Shown here piece by piece: positions 23,901-31,380 of a stretch of 64,000 bases of DNA. The stretch spans positions 1 to 64,000 of the forward strand of contig DAIOGK010000015.1 of the NCBI GenBank assembly GCA_036745275.1, in the 5' to 3' direction. The stretch is from JAIUNP01 sp020161975. GTDB lineage: Bacteria > Pseudomonadota > Alphaproteobacteria > Rhizobiales > Beijerinckiaceae. Every line of letters starts with the position of its first letter. Within the stretch, counting starts at the first letter, position 1. A program made the position numbers and the translations under genes. Below the pieces are notes generated by a model. The model saw nothing but the letters and a program-made list of their open reading frames with translations, made no database searches and had not been told where the DNA came from.

Positions 23901-25991
23901 CACCTGGATCACGTCGGTGAGGCGTCCCGAAGCCTGCTCAAGATTGCGGGTGACGGTTTCGCCATGGGTGGCCATCAGATCCGACACGGCGGCCCCGGCG
24001 GTCTCGATGCCCTGGGCAATGTCCGTCCCACGCGCCACGATGATTTCGGCGGCGCGAACCGAGGCCGCATCCACCTGCTTTTCGACCTCCTCGCCCTTGG
24101 CAGCAATGGTGTTGACCACAATGTCGCCGGTTTCGAGGAAGCGCGAGAGCAGCGTCTCACCTTGCGTTGCGAGGGTGCCGGTGAGGCTGTCGCCCGCTGC
24201 ACGGAAGGCGCCGGAGATCTCATCCGAATGGCCTGAAATCCGCATTGCGATTTCGGTGGCCTGTGTGCCGAACTGGCTGGCAACCTTTTCCGAGTTCAGG
24301 GTGAACTGCTCGGCGATTCGCTCCGAGCCTGATGTGAATTCGGTCGAAACCCGCTCGCTCGTGTCGATCAGGCGGGTGAGTACGTTTGCGCCCTGATTGG
24401 CGATGGACGAGACGAGTTGCTCGCCGGTGGCGCGCAACGCGGTGTCAATATCCTCGCCATGGGTCTTGAGGCCGGTGCTGAGTTCCCCACCGACGATGCG
24501 GAAGCGGGAGAGAACGTCGTTGCCCTGATCGGCGATGGCGTTGGTCAGCGTTTCGCCGGTGGCACGCAACGCGGTGTCAATGTCCTCGCCTTGGGTCTTG
24601 AGGCCGGTGCTGAGTTCCTCACCGGCGATGCGGAAGCGGGCGAGAACGTCATTGCCCTGATCGGCGATGGCGGTTGTCAGCGTTTCGCCAGTGGCGCGCA
24701 TCGAGGCGTTGACCTCATTCACGCGCGAGCCCAGCGCATCCAGCATCTGCTGGCTGGAGGTGTTGAAGGATTCCGAGACGATATTGGCGGATTCAACGAA
24801 AGCCGACTGGATTGACTGGCCGGTGGCGGAGAGACGGTCGCGCACCTCATCGCCGGCGCCGCTGAGGCGCTGGATCATCTCGTTGGAATGGTCGGTGAGG
24901 CGGTTAACGATGGCGTCCGAAGCCCCCGACAGCGTGAGCGTCACTTCATCACGCTTGCGATCAAGCTGCTCGGACACACGCGCGGCGACATCGCCCACGG
25001 TGCCGGCAAGGGTCGTCGACATGGTGGTGAGCTGATGGGTCAGCCCTTCCTGCGCCGACATCATGGCGACGCGCACACGCTCGGCATTGGCGTTGAGCGC
25101 ATCGCGCTGAACCGCCAACTCATTGAGAAGCGAGCGGATTTTCAATTCGCTCTCGCCATAGGACCGTTCCAGCGCGGACACTTCGGAATGGACGAGCGAT
25201 TCAAGTTCGCCCGCGCGGGAGATTGCGCGCTCGATGCCGTCCCCCATCGAGGACACCTCGCGGCGGATGGCCTGGCCGAGGGTTGCGACATTTTCCGAGG
25301 CGATGGTTTCAGGCTCGGCAAGACGGGCTGCAATCGTGCCCATGGAGCGGGCGGCATTGCGCATCTCCTGCGCGCGGCGCTGCACGCCGGCCATCAGGAA
25401 GAAGAGGATGACGGGAACGGCTGCCATGGTGGCGGCCAAAAGGCTCGTGCCCGTGCCGATGCTGCGCCAAGTGCCGTCCTCGGCCGTGAACAGGCTGCCG
25501 GGCTGGCTGGCATAAAGGAAGGCGGCGGCAAGCCAGAGCAGGGAGGCAATCGCAGCCCAAACGAGCGGCATGGCAGAGGGACGCTCCTGGAGGCCGGCGA
25601 GCAGGGCCTGAAGCGTCACGCGGTCATCATTGGCGGCCATGCCGGGACGGGGGGCGGGCACCACGGTCTCGACCGGCGTGTTGGCGGGAGCGGGTGGATC
25701 GAGCTCGGTTTCCACCGACAGGGGCGGTTCTTGAACCACACTCTTGGCCTCGCTCGCAGGCGCGGGCGTCCGTGCCTTGGTCTTGGCCTTGGCAAGTTCG
25801 GCGATCTCGTTGGCGAAGGCATCCACCTCGTCCACCTTGGGCAGCTTGGGCGCTTCGGGCAGACGCGGCGGCTCTATCTTCACCGGGGGGGGCGTGGCCT
25901 TGTTGTCCGCGCCAAGACCGTTCGTCAGCGCCTCCTCGATGGCTGACAGTGCCGCTTCTGTCGGATCGGAGACTTTCTTCTGGATCGCCAT
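20943..25991 (-). CDS. Giant membrane-anchored repeat protein, growth-pole ring (GPR/RgsE)-like
   Basis: A 1682-residue protein. It has a Pro/Lys-rich cytoplasmic N-terminus (about 1-135) and two transmembrane helices (about 140-163 and 182-202). About 1200 residues of almost Cys- and Trp-free amphipathic helix follow, built on a 22-residue period (e.g. THGETVTRNL, VHGVALADRV and VDGKRMEEAI start exactly 22 apart), then a Pro/Ala linker and a compact conserved C-terminal domain (about the last 110 residues). This plan matches the apolipoprotein-like growth-pole ring protein GPR of Agrobacterium and RgsE of Sinorhizobium, needed for polar growth. The ATG at 25991 is preferred over an extension to 26132. 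A CtrA-type box lies 81 bases upstream. Homology is by architecture, not alignment. Confidence 0.75.
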   Translation of the reverse strand: MAIQKKVSDPTEAALSAIEEALTNGLGADNKATPPPVKIEPPRLPEAPKLPKVDEVDAFANEIAELAKAKTKARTPAPASEAKSVVQEPPLSVETELDPPAPANTPVETVVPAPRPGMAANDDRVTLQALLAGLQERPSAMPLVWAAIASLLWLAAAFLYASQPGSLFTAEDGTWRSIGTGTSLLAATMAAVPVILFFLMAGVQRRAQEMRNAARSMGTIAARLAEPETIASENVATLGQAIRREVSSMGDGIERAISRAGELESLVHSEVSALERSYGESELKIRSLLNELAVQRDALNANAERVRVAMMSAQEGLTHQLTTMSTTLAGTVGDVAARVSEQLDRKRDEVTLTLSGASDAIVNRLTDHSNEMIQRLSGAGDEVRDRLSATGQSIQSAFVESANIVSESFNTSSQQMLDALGSRVNEVNASMRATGETLTTAIADQGNDVLARFRIAGEELSTGLKTQGEDIDTALRATGETLTNAIADQGNDVLSRFRIVGGELSTGLKTHGEDIDTALRATGEQLVSSIANQGANVLTRLIDTSERVSTEFTSGSERIAEQFTLNSEKVASQFGTQATEIAMRISGHSDEISGAFRAAGDSLTGTLATQGETLLSRFLETGDIVVNTIAAKGEEVEKQVDAASVRAAEIIVARGTDIAQGIETAGAAVSDLMATHGETVTRNLEQASGRLTDVIQVHGVALADRVTSASERIEKAVTVDGKRMEEAIDTATQRVSDQITDRVNYVGEAFALAGEAVTTLLATHSEQVKEGFAGHMATLHGEFSKKVEDTTAHFADSTRDIAFALESQGTRVNTTLAETARRLADEVQERTAGLSDRFAAFEKAFVERAVNLEQLVLVHGATLNEQLENHLGTFEARATEKTGAIASKLSDTTTDITSRFDALLTRADTSLDQRAKMLNDTLAQRTLEFAKAMADGSQMVQSSLDAKVADISGAVEVQTRTLADRIVGYVGNVSDQLSLRSEEITRTLGERTGTLAATLEQQAGAFESGVITRLEALSGDIETKSGSAAQKLISTAEDATQSLYVRISEMERLLDTLSANVGKSLLGSVEDVSARLSKQIDELRGLIDEKGAGLATHSDEIARRIGGESERFVTASSELAAGLERHSAKFTEVLETRGQEIAASIARSGNAAAEQLVHSLGELDTTIVKGTEQSVANLTDAQQKLRGEVSMILGRLTDANNVLNQILASASDGLAKVESGLGNRVTKLEATLNAIIAASSDGTRQITEQVEQTLGSIVEATADGTRRLAERVDQMRSVSTEVLGQSGTLGDQLAERTRALLDATRHLANVQQQADEVITARQAEVDRVATLLADRTDVLEAGMRAFAGVLDKTLEGAEGRSRQVAAALTENVKATLLQATEQFAAIRAQSGEERKRAGEELNAAYGRTLSELETLFTRVTSGFSETAEQLRGTAGDVLRDLENTRSELKRATQDMPRQTQEAASTVRRAVNDQVKMLQELSSIVSRTGGTLDIAPAQAPAPAPAPRQPLADLRPAVSDTPAPVLPPLPARPTAARSERPAAPRPATAKPAGQKGWLSDLLQRASEEDKTPAPAETADPLTLDIARMVDPEVLEDAWDRFSRGEATAFTMRLYTAQGRQTFEEIRRKYRRDQEFHDTVDRYIAEFERLLEDTGDRNGKTARSYLSSDSGRVYTMLSHASGRVE
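24431..24720 (-). repeat. 132-bp tandem repeats inside the GPR-like gene
   Basis: Near-identical units begin at about 24431, 24563 and 24695, exactly 132 bases (44 codons) apart; the third is only partly conserved. The units encode ATGETLT, IADQGNDVL, FRI and ELSTGLKT in succession. Forty-four residues is two 22-residue helical units, so duplication kept the helical register. The high DNA identity points to recent duplication and possible copy-number variation between strains. Confidence 0.88.
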
Positions 25992-26071
25992 AACCTGCCT
26001 CGTAAACGCTACGCCCCTGGCGAGGCGAGATCCCCAGCCTGTCCGGTGCGCAGGGTTACGCATCGTACAGA

Positions 26072-26087
26072 TTAAGGACCCCTTAAC
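26072..26087. promoter_or_regulatory. CtrA-type box TTAA-N7-TTAAC
   Basis: A perfect match to the CtrA consensus, 81 bases upstream of the GPR-like start and 180 bases upstream of the divergent Hpt gene. Three further TTAAC half-sites lie in the same spacer (26132-26137, 26152-26157, 26215-26220). Control of one or both genes by the cell-cycle regulator CtrA is inferred. Confidence 0.6.
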
Positions 26088-26266
26088 TGTTCCACCATAG
26101 CCGTTTGCAGGCCCCGGCGATACCGCCCCCATTAACCGACTTGAAAACTTCGTTAACGATGAAACGAAACCTTTGTTTGTCCGGAGCTTAGGGCCACTTC
26201 CAGTTGTGCGGGCATTAACCGGCCTCGGCTAGGGTGGCTCCATCAACAGATCCTCAAGAGGACAAT

Positions 26267-26647
26267 ATGTGGAATCACGAACAGGGTAGTGCCCCGCAGC
26301 TTGCTGCGCCGTCGTTCGAGCGGCCGATCGATCTGGTCCACCTGGCGCGCCAGACGCTGGGTGACCGCAGCCTGGAGCAGGAAATTCTCTCGCTTTATCT
26401 CCGGCAGGCGAAAACGCTTCTCCAGCGTATCGAGGAATCGCCCTGTGTCCGCGAGCGGTGTGATATCGCTCATACGCTGAAGGGCTCGTCCCGCGCTGTC
26501 GGGGCCTGGCATGTCGCCACCGCAGCCGAGGCCGTCGAGATCGTGCCGCCGGAGCACCAGAGCGAATTCACCCGGGCCATCGCCGCGCTGCGCACCTGCG
26601 TGAACGCCGCCTGCGACACCATCGCCGATCTTCAGCGGGCGCATTGA
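26267..26647 (+). CDS. Single-domain Hpt (histidine phosphotransfer) protein
   Basis: A 126-residue protein made almost entirely of a four-helix Hpt domain, the phosphate relay between hybrid kinases and response regulators. The phospho-accepting His 69 sits in the helix IAHTLKGSSRAVGA. The ATG at 26267 follows AAGAGGA; the frame extends to 26234 but without support. It is divergent from the GPR-like gene across a spacer with CtrA-type boxes. It is not the ChpT dimeric phosphotransferase, which has a different fold. Partner kinase unknown. Confidence 0.85.
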   Translation: MWNHEQGSAPQLAAPSFERPIDLVHLARQTLGDRSLEQEILSLYLRQAKTLLQRIEESPCVRERCDIAHTLKGSSRAVGAWHVATAAEAVEIVPPEHQSEFTRAIAALRTCVNAACDTIADLQRAH

Positions 26648-26754
26648 ACGCCTGCCGTTGAACGGCGCGGTTTCGCGCACATACAAAATGGTTTAATGAC
26701 AAAGCCGCGCGCGAAATCCTCGCGCGTGGTTCCGTATTTGAAGGTCAGCATTCC

Positions 26755-27075
26755 ATGCCGAAAGTCACGTTCATCGCCGCTGATGGCACCAGGCGCACCG
26801 TGGACGGCGAAGCCGGTGCCTCGTTGATGGAGACAGCGATCCGCAATCGCGTTCCCGGCATTGATGCCGAATGCGGCGGGGCCTGCTCCTGCGCCACATG
26901 CCATGTCTATGTCGACGAGGAATGGCAGGCTGCGACCGGCAAGGCCAAGCCCGCTGAAGAAGACATGCTTGACTATGCCTTCGACGTTCGCGCCAATTCG
27001 CGCCTCTCCTGCCAGATCATCCTGACGGACACCATGGACGGGCTGGTGGTAACAACCCCGGTCAAGCAGGGGTAG
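26755..27075 (+). CDS. 2Fe-2S ferredoxin (adrenodoxin type)
   Basis: A 106-residue ferredoxin with cluster ligands C40, C46, C49 (CGGACSCATC) and C86 (LSCQIIL), the adrenodoxin/putidaredoxin spacing. It also has the conserved acidic patch (EEDMLDYAFDVRANSRL) used to bind redox partners. It passes electrons in the cytoplasm, in alphaproteobacteria often for cytochromes P450 or Fe-S and haem enzymes. No ferredoxin reductase or P450 gene lies nearby. Stands alone between the Hpt and stress-protein genes. Confidence 0.95.
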   Translation: MPKVTFIAADGTRRTVDGEAGASLMETAIRNRVPGIDAECGGACSCATCHVYVDEEWQAATGKAKPAEEDMLDYAFDVRANSRLSCQIILTDTMDGLVVTTPVKQG

Positions 27076-27172
27076 GCCCGACTGCCCACACCCGGTCCCC
27101 ATGCCTTTGCTGTGCCTCAATGACATGGCAGGATGCCGAAGCTAGAGCAGTCAGGAAGCAGTGGAGGTTGCC

Positions 27173-27595
27173 ATGTATTCGCGTGTTCTCGTTCCGGTTG
27201 ATCTTGGAGATCCCGATATCGCAACGTCGGCCATCGCGCGGGCGGTGTCCATCGTCAAATCCTCTGGCGGCTCGCTGCGCCTGATGAATGTTCTGTCGAT
27301 GATTCCGGCGGCCTATATCGACTATGTGCCGACGAATTTCGACACGCAGGAGCGTGAGAAGGCCGAGGAGGCACTGAAGAAAATCGCGGAGGACAGTGGT
27401 CTTGAACCCAGCCGCGTCTCGACCGTCATCCATCTCGGCGCCATCTATCACGAGGTGCTCAACGAGGCGGAGGCATGGAAGGCCGATCTCGTCGTCATCG
27501 GTTCCCATCATCCGACGCTCGCGACGTATCTGATCGGCTCGAATGCCGCCAATATCGTGCGCCACGCCAACTGTTCCGTGCTGGTGGTGCGCTGA
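27173..27595 (+). CDS. Universal stress protein (UspA family)
   Basis: A 140-residue single Usp domain: RVLVPVDLGDP at the start and the C-terminal GSHHPTLATYLIGSNAANIVRHANCSVLVVR. The second Gly of the ATP-binding G-x2-G-x9-G(S/T) motif is His and the spacing is one shorter, so it probably belongs to the non-ATP-binding UspA-like branch. The ATG at 27173 follows GGAGG; a GTG at 27161 overlaps that ribosome site. Convergent with the next gene. Confidence 0.9.
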   Translation: MYSRVLVPVDLGDPDIATSAIARAVSIVKSSGGSLRLMNVLSMIPAAYIDYVPTNFDTQEREKAEEALKKIAEDSGLEPSRVSTVIHLGAIYHEVLNEAEAWKADLVVIGSHHPTLATYLIGSNAANIVRHANCSVLVVR

Positions 27596-27597
27596 GT

Positions 27598-28176
27598 TCA
27601 GGAGGCCGGTGGCAGGATGTCCTGCGGAATTGTCGCGGCGGTGAAGCGCCGCGGTCGGTTGTGATAGATGTATCCGGCGGTCCAGGCGCCGAAAAAGAGC
27701 GTGAAGGCGCCGGTGGCGAGGCCGATGGAGGTTTCGCCCGTGCGGAAAGCGTTCCAGGCGAAGCTTCCCAGCAGCAGGACGGCTGCCAGGCCCAGAAGGC
27801 CGGCGAGCGCCAGTAACGTCACCGATTTTCCGGCAAAGAGCAGGATGTTGCGGTTGGCGGCCTCGGCGCGCGTGCAGAGTGCGATGATGAAGGCGCGATA
27901 GCTGTCCCCCAGACGCTCGGATTCGATCAGGCTTTTGTGGGAGCGATCCTCGAAGGCCACGGTCTTGCCCTTGCGGGTGTAGATTTTCGCCCGGTAGCCG
28001 GAAAAATTGATGCCGCGCGGGGCGTAGAACAGCCGGATCGTTTCGATGTCGGTGTAGGGAAACACCGTTTCACTGTCGGCGCGCCGGGCGAGAATGTCGC
28101 GCGGACGCAGGGTCAGCACGGTTTCCGCCGCGAAGGGCCGGGGGCGGTAAGCGTAGGAGGCCTGGTCTGTCGTCAT
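27598..28176 (-). CDS. Two-helix membrane protein of unknown function
   Basis: A 192-residue protein. The first 110 residues are soluble and strand-rich (ETVLTLRPRDILARR, VFPYTDIETIRLFYAP, AKIYTRKGKTVAFEDRS), suggesting a bacterial PH-like fold. Two transmembrane helices follow (about residues 115-140 and 150-172), then a short basic tail. I do not recognise a named family. It is divergent from the SixA gene with an 85-base spacer. The start at 28176 is the first ATG in the conserved-looking part, but its ribosome site is poor, and the frame is open to 28383. Confidence 0.6.
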   Translation of the reverse strand: MTTDQASYAYRPRPFAAETVLTLRPRDILARRADSETVFPYTDIETIRLFYAPRGINFSGYRAKIYTRKGKTVAFEDRSHKSLIESERLGDSYRAFIIALCTRAEAANRNILLFAGKSVTLLALAGLLGLAAVLLLGSFAWNAFRTGETSIGLATGAFTLFFGAWTAGYIYHNRPRRFTAATIPQDILPPAS

Positions 28177-28261
28177 CCTGTTGCAATGCCCCAGTGGAGG
28201 ATGCAATCCAAGTGCTTTCTTCCTCTCGCATTTTTGACCATGGGATGGCAAAGAAAGACTC

Positions 28262-28789
28262 ATGAGCACATTGATCCTTTTAAGACATGGCAAGGCTGCC
28301 CCTGCGGGGGCGGGAGGGGACCACAACCGGGCGCTGGAGCCGCGAGGGCGCGAGGCTGCTGCCCGGGTGGGCGCAAGGCTCAAGGAACTGCGGCTAAAGC
28401 CGGAACTTGTGCTGGTTTCCAGCGCGCTCCGGACGCGCGAGACCTATCAATGCGTTGCACCGGAGGCGGGGCTGGTGGAGCCGACCATCGAGGACCAGCT
28501 CTATCTTGCCTCCGCGCAGGTGCTGCTGCGTCGCCTGAAAAAGGTGCCGCAGCGGGCAAAATGCATCATGATCATCGGCCATAATCCGGGCCTTGCCGAA
28601 CTCACGCTGCGCTCGGCCGATCCTGCCGAGAGCGATGCGGATGCACTCAAACGCGCCTCACAGCGCTTTCCGACCGCCGCTTGCGCGATTCTCGACGTTT
28701 TCACGCCGTGGAGCGAGATCGAGGATGGTGATTGCGGGCTCAAGACCTATATCACGCCGGACGATCTTGGTGGCGTGAACGAGGACTGA
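28262..28789 (+). CDS. sixA: SixA-type histidine phosphatase
   Basis: A 175-residue member of the histidine phosphatase superfamily. The catalytic RHG is at residues 8-10 (LILLRHGKA), and the second catalytic His is in MIIGHNPGL. The short form with the central SSALRTRETYQ is like SixA, which removes phosphate from phosphohistidine on Hpt domains or the nitrogen PTS. It lies two bases before the YcjX gene, so SixA-YcjX-YcjF likely form one operon. The nearby lone Hpt protein is a possible substrate, by proximity only. Confidence 0.88.
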   Translation: MSTLILLRHGKAAPAGAGGDHNRALEPRGREAAARVGARLKELRLKPELVLVSSALRTRETYQCVAPEAGLVEPTIEDQLYLASAQVLLRRLKKVPQRAKCIMIIGHNPGLAELTLRSADPAESDADALKRASQRFPTAACAILDVFTPWSEIEDGDCGLKTYITPDDLGGVNED

Positions 28790-28791
28790 TC

Positions 28792-30255
28792 GTGGCCAAG
28801 GATGCGCTGACCGAGTTGACCGATGCGGCGCGGACGGCTTCTGCCAGCCTGTTCGACTACCTCTCCGGTTTCACCCAGCCGACGCTGCGGCTCGGCGTCA
28901 CCGGGCTGTCACGGGCGGGCAAGACCGTTTTCATCACGGCGCTGGTCCATGCGCTCGTCAGCGGCGGACGGTTGCCGGTGTTCCGGGCGGTGGGCGAAGG
29001 GCGGATTTCGCGCGCGATGCTGGCACATCAGCCCGATGATGCGGTGCCGCGCTTTGCCTATGAAGACCACATCGCCACGCTGACCGGCGCGGACCGGACC
29101 TGGCCCGATTCAACCCGGCAAATCTCCCAAATCCGGGTCGATCTCGCCTTCGAGCGGCCTTCCGGCTGGTTTTCGGGCGGAAAATCGAGCCTGTCGCTCG
29201 ATATCATCGATTACCCGGGCGAATGGCTTCTCGATCTGCCGCTGCTGGAACTGACCTATGCGGAGTGGAGCCGCAAGACGCTGGAGGCTGCCCGAAAGGG
29301 CGCGCGGGAGAAGCCGTTCCGGTCGTTCATGGCGCGGGTTGCAGACCTTTCCGCCGAAGCGCCGGGGCAGGAATCGCTGGCGCGGGAACTTGCCGAACTG
29401 TTCACCACCGCGCTGGTGGCCTGCCGGGCCGAGGGCATTGGTCTTTCCAGCCTGCCGCCGGGCCGTTTTCTGATGCCGGGCGATCTTGCCGGTTCGCCTG
29501 CGCTCACGTTTGCGCCGCTGCCGGCGGCGGGGACGGAAGCGGTGGCATCGCAATCGCTGCTGGCGATGATGGAGCGGCGCTTCGAGGCCTACAAGACGCA
29601 TGTGGTCCGGCCCTTTTTCCGCGATCATTTCGCCCGCCTTGACCGGCAGATCGTGCTCGTCGATGTGCTCAGCGCCATCAACGCCGGACGCGAGGCGCTG
29701 GGTGATCTTGAAACCGCGCTGACTGATGTGCTCGGGGCGTTCCGTGTTGGCCAGAACTCCATCCTGTCCTCGATGTTCGCGCCGAGGATCGACAAGGTGC
29801 TGTTCGCCGCTACCAAGGCGGACCATCTGCACCATACCAATCATGATCGACTGGAAAACGTGCTGCGGCTGATCACACGACGCTCGCTGGCGCGCGTGCA
29901 GGGTACGGGATCGCGCCTCGATGTTGTGGCGCTGGCGGCGGTTCGGGCAACGCGCGAGGTTCAGGTCAAGCGTGGCGGCGAGGTGCTGGATTGCATCGCC
30001 GGCGTGCCGATGGCCGGCGAGCGGCTGGGCGATGAGGTCTTCGACGGCATTCGCGAGGCGGCGCTCTATCCCGGCGAATTGCCCGAGAACCCGGCGGTTC
30101 TGCTCGATGGATCCCAGACTGTGGAACCGGTTCGGTTTCTCCGCTTCCGCCCCCCTCTGGTGCCTGCCGCTCATGCGGGTGGAAACGCGCCGCTGCCTCA
30201 CATCCGGCTGGATTCCGCGCTGGAATTCCTGCTTGGCGACAGATTGAATGGTTAG
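28792..30255 (+). CDS. ycjX: YcjX-family P-loop NTPase (DUF463)
   Basis: A 487-residue GTPase-like protein of the YcjX family. The N-terminal P-loop is GLSRAGKT (about residues 37-44), the FRAVGEGRISRAM segment follows, and IIDYPGEWLLDLPL provides the Walker B-like strand. The KADHLHHTNHDRLENVL segment corresponds to the nucleotide-base-binding (xKAD) motif. Family members are stress-linked and occur with YcjF. GTG at 28792 with GAGGA upstream is the chosen start. Cellular role not established. Confidence 0.92.
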   Translation: MAKDALTELTDAARTASASLFDYLSGFTQPTLRLGVTGLSRAGKTVFITALVHALVSGGRLPVFRAVGEGRISRAMLAHQPDDAVPRFAYEDHIATLTGADRTWPDSTRQISQIRVDLAFERPSGWFSGGKSSLSLDIIDYPGEWLLDLPLLELTYAEWSRKTLEAARKGAREKPFRSFMARVADLSAEAPGQESLARELAELFTTALVACRAEGIGLSSLPPGRFLMPGDLAGSPALTFAPLPAAGTEAVASQSLLAMMERRFEAYKTHVVRPFFRDHFARLDRQIVLVDVLSAINAGREALGDLETALTDVLGAFRVGQNSILSSMFAPRIDKVLFAATKADHLHHTNHDRLENVLRLITRRSLARVQGTGSRLDVVALAAVRATREVQVKRGGEVLDCIAGVPMAGERLGDEVFDGIREAALYPGELPENPAVLLDGSQTVEPVRFLRFRPPLVPAAHAGGNAPLPHIRLDSALEFLLGDRLNG

Positions 30256-30263
30256 GACCTCCC

Positions 30264-31262
30264 TTGGCGCGCGCTCCTGAAGTTTTTTCGCTTGGCTCCG
30301 AGCCGAAAACGGGGCCCGCAAAGCGCAATGACATCACGGTGACGGAGGCGCCCGATGTCTTTGCCGAGATTGCGGCGGCTCCGGCTGAAGAACTGCCGCG
30401 CGGCTCGGGCTGGCTCCGGCTGTTCGTCAGCTCCATACTGGGGTTCCTGGCGCTGGCGATCGGGGTGCAGACCTGGACTTTCATCGTCGGGCTGGCGTCA
30501 TCCAATCCGCTGCTTGCCTATCTGGCGCTGGGGCTGGTGGCGCTCGCGGTTCTGGCGCTGCTGGTGCTGCTGGTGCGCGAGATTTCGGCGGTGTTGCGCT
30601 TCAGTTCGGTGGTCAAGCTGAGGAAGGAAGCCGAGGCGGCGGCAGAAAGCCATGATCGCGACCGCGCGCGGGCCTTCGTGAGTGCGATGTCCGCCTTCTA
30701 TGCCAAGGATCCCGGCAGCGCACGGGCGCGTACTGCTCTCACCGAGCACATGAAAGACATTATCGACGCCCCTGATCTTGTAAATCTCGCAGAGCGTGAA
30801 CTGCTCGGCGCCAAGGATCAGGCGGCGCGGTCCGCCATCGCCGCAGCGGCGAGCAAGGTCGCTATGGTCACGACGATTTCGCCGCGCGCCTGGGTGGATG
30901 TGGCGTTCGTGCTGGCACAGGGCGTGCGGCTGATCCGGCAGGTCGCGACGATCTACAGCGGGCGGCCCGGCGGGCTCGCATTGTGGCGGCTGTCGGCGCG
31001 GGTGGCGACGCATCTTGCCATCACCGGCGGCATCGCGGTGGCACAGGATGCCATCGGCCAGGTTCTGGGCGCGGGCATCGTGGCGCGCCTGTCGTCCAAG
31101 CTCGGGGAAGGGGTGCTCAACGGCGTTCTGACCGCGCGTGTCGGGCTTTCTGCGATTGCGGTTTGCCGGCCGATGCCGTTCCGGGCGCTGGACGCGCCGG
31201 TGCTGTCGGACGTGGCCGGGTCCCTGCTGAGTGGCAAGAGTGAGGAAAAACCTGCCCGGTAG
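30264..31262 (+). CDS. ycjF: YcjF-family membrane protein (TIGR01620)
   Basis: A 332-residue inner-membrane protein found with YcjX. Two closely spaced transmembrane helices (about 52-75 and 82-105) precede a coiled, cytoplasmic segment and a C-terminal DUF697-like hydrophobic domain (RLSARVATHLAITGGIAVAQDAIGQVLG). It begins with TTG at 30264, eight bases after ycjX, with AGGA upstream. Together with YcjX it probably forms a stress-responsive membrane complex; function unknown. Confidence 0.88.
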   Translation: MARAPEVFSLGSEPKTGPAKRNDITVTEAPDVFAEIAAAPAEELPRGSGWLRLFVSSILGFLALAIGVQTWTFIVGLASSNPLLAYLALGLVALAVLALLVLLVREISAVLRFSSVVKLRKEAEAAAESHDRDRARAFVSAMSAFYAKDPGSARARTALTEHMKDIIDAPDLVNLAERELLGAKDQAARSAIAAAASKVAMVTTISPRAWVDVAFVLAQGVRLIRQVATIYSGRPGGLALWRLSARVATHLAITGGIAVAQDAIGQVLGAGIVARLSSKLGEGVLNGVLTARVGLSAIAVCRPMPFRALDAPVLSDVAGSLLSGKSEEKPAR

Positions 31263-31326
31263 TCGGCAAAAATTGCCGCCTCTGCCGACCATTAACCCGT
31301 AACCCTCTGATTTTACGTGCCGGAAA

Positions 31327-31342
31327 CTGGCCCCGGGCTTGC
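31327..31342 (+). promoter_or_regulatory. Sigma-54-type promoter of flgE
   Basis: CTGGCCCCGGGCTTGC: the -24 GG (31329-31330) and -12 GC (31341-31342) are ten bases apart, with TGGC and TTGC as in the consensus. The predicted start, about 12 bases on, leaves a leader of roughly 27 bases to the flgE ATG. Late flagellar genes of Caulobacter use sigma-54 in the same way. Confidence 0.7.
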
Positions 31343-31380
31343 CCTTCCTTCTCCCGCGTACTGTTTCGTGGGAGTGGCGT

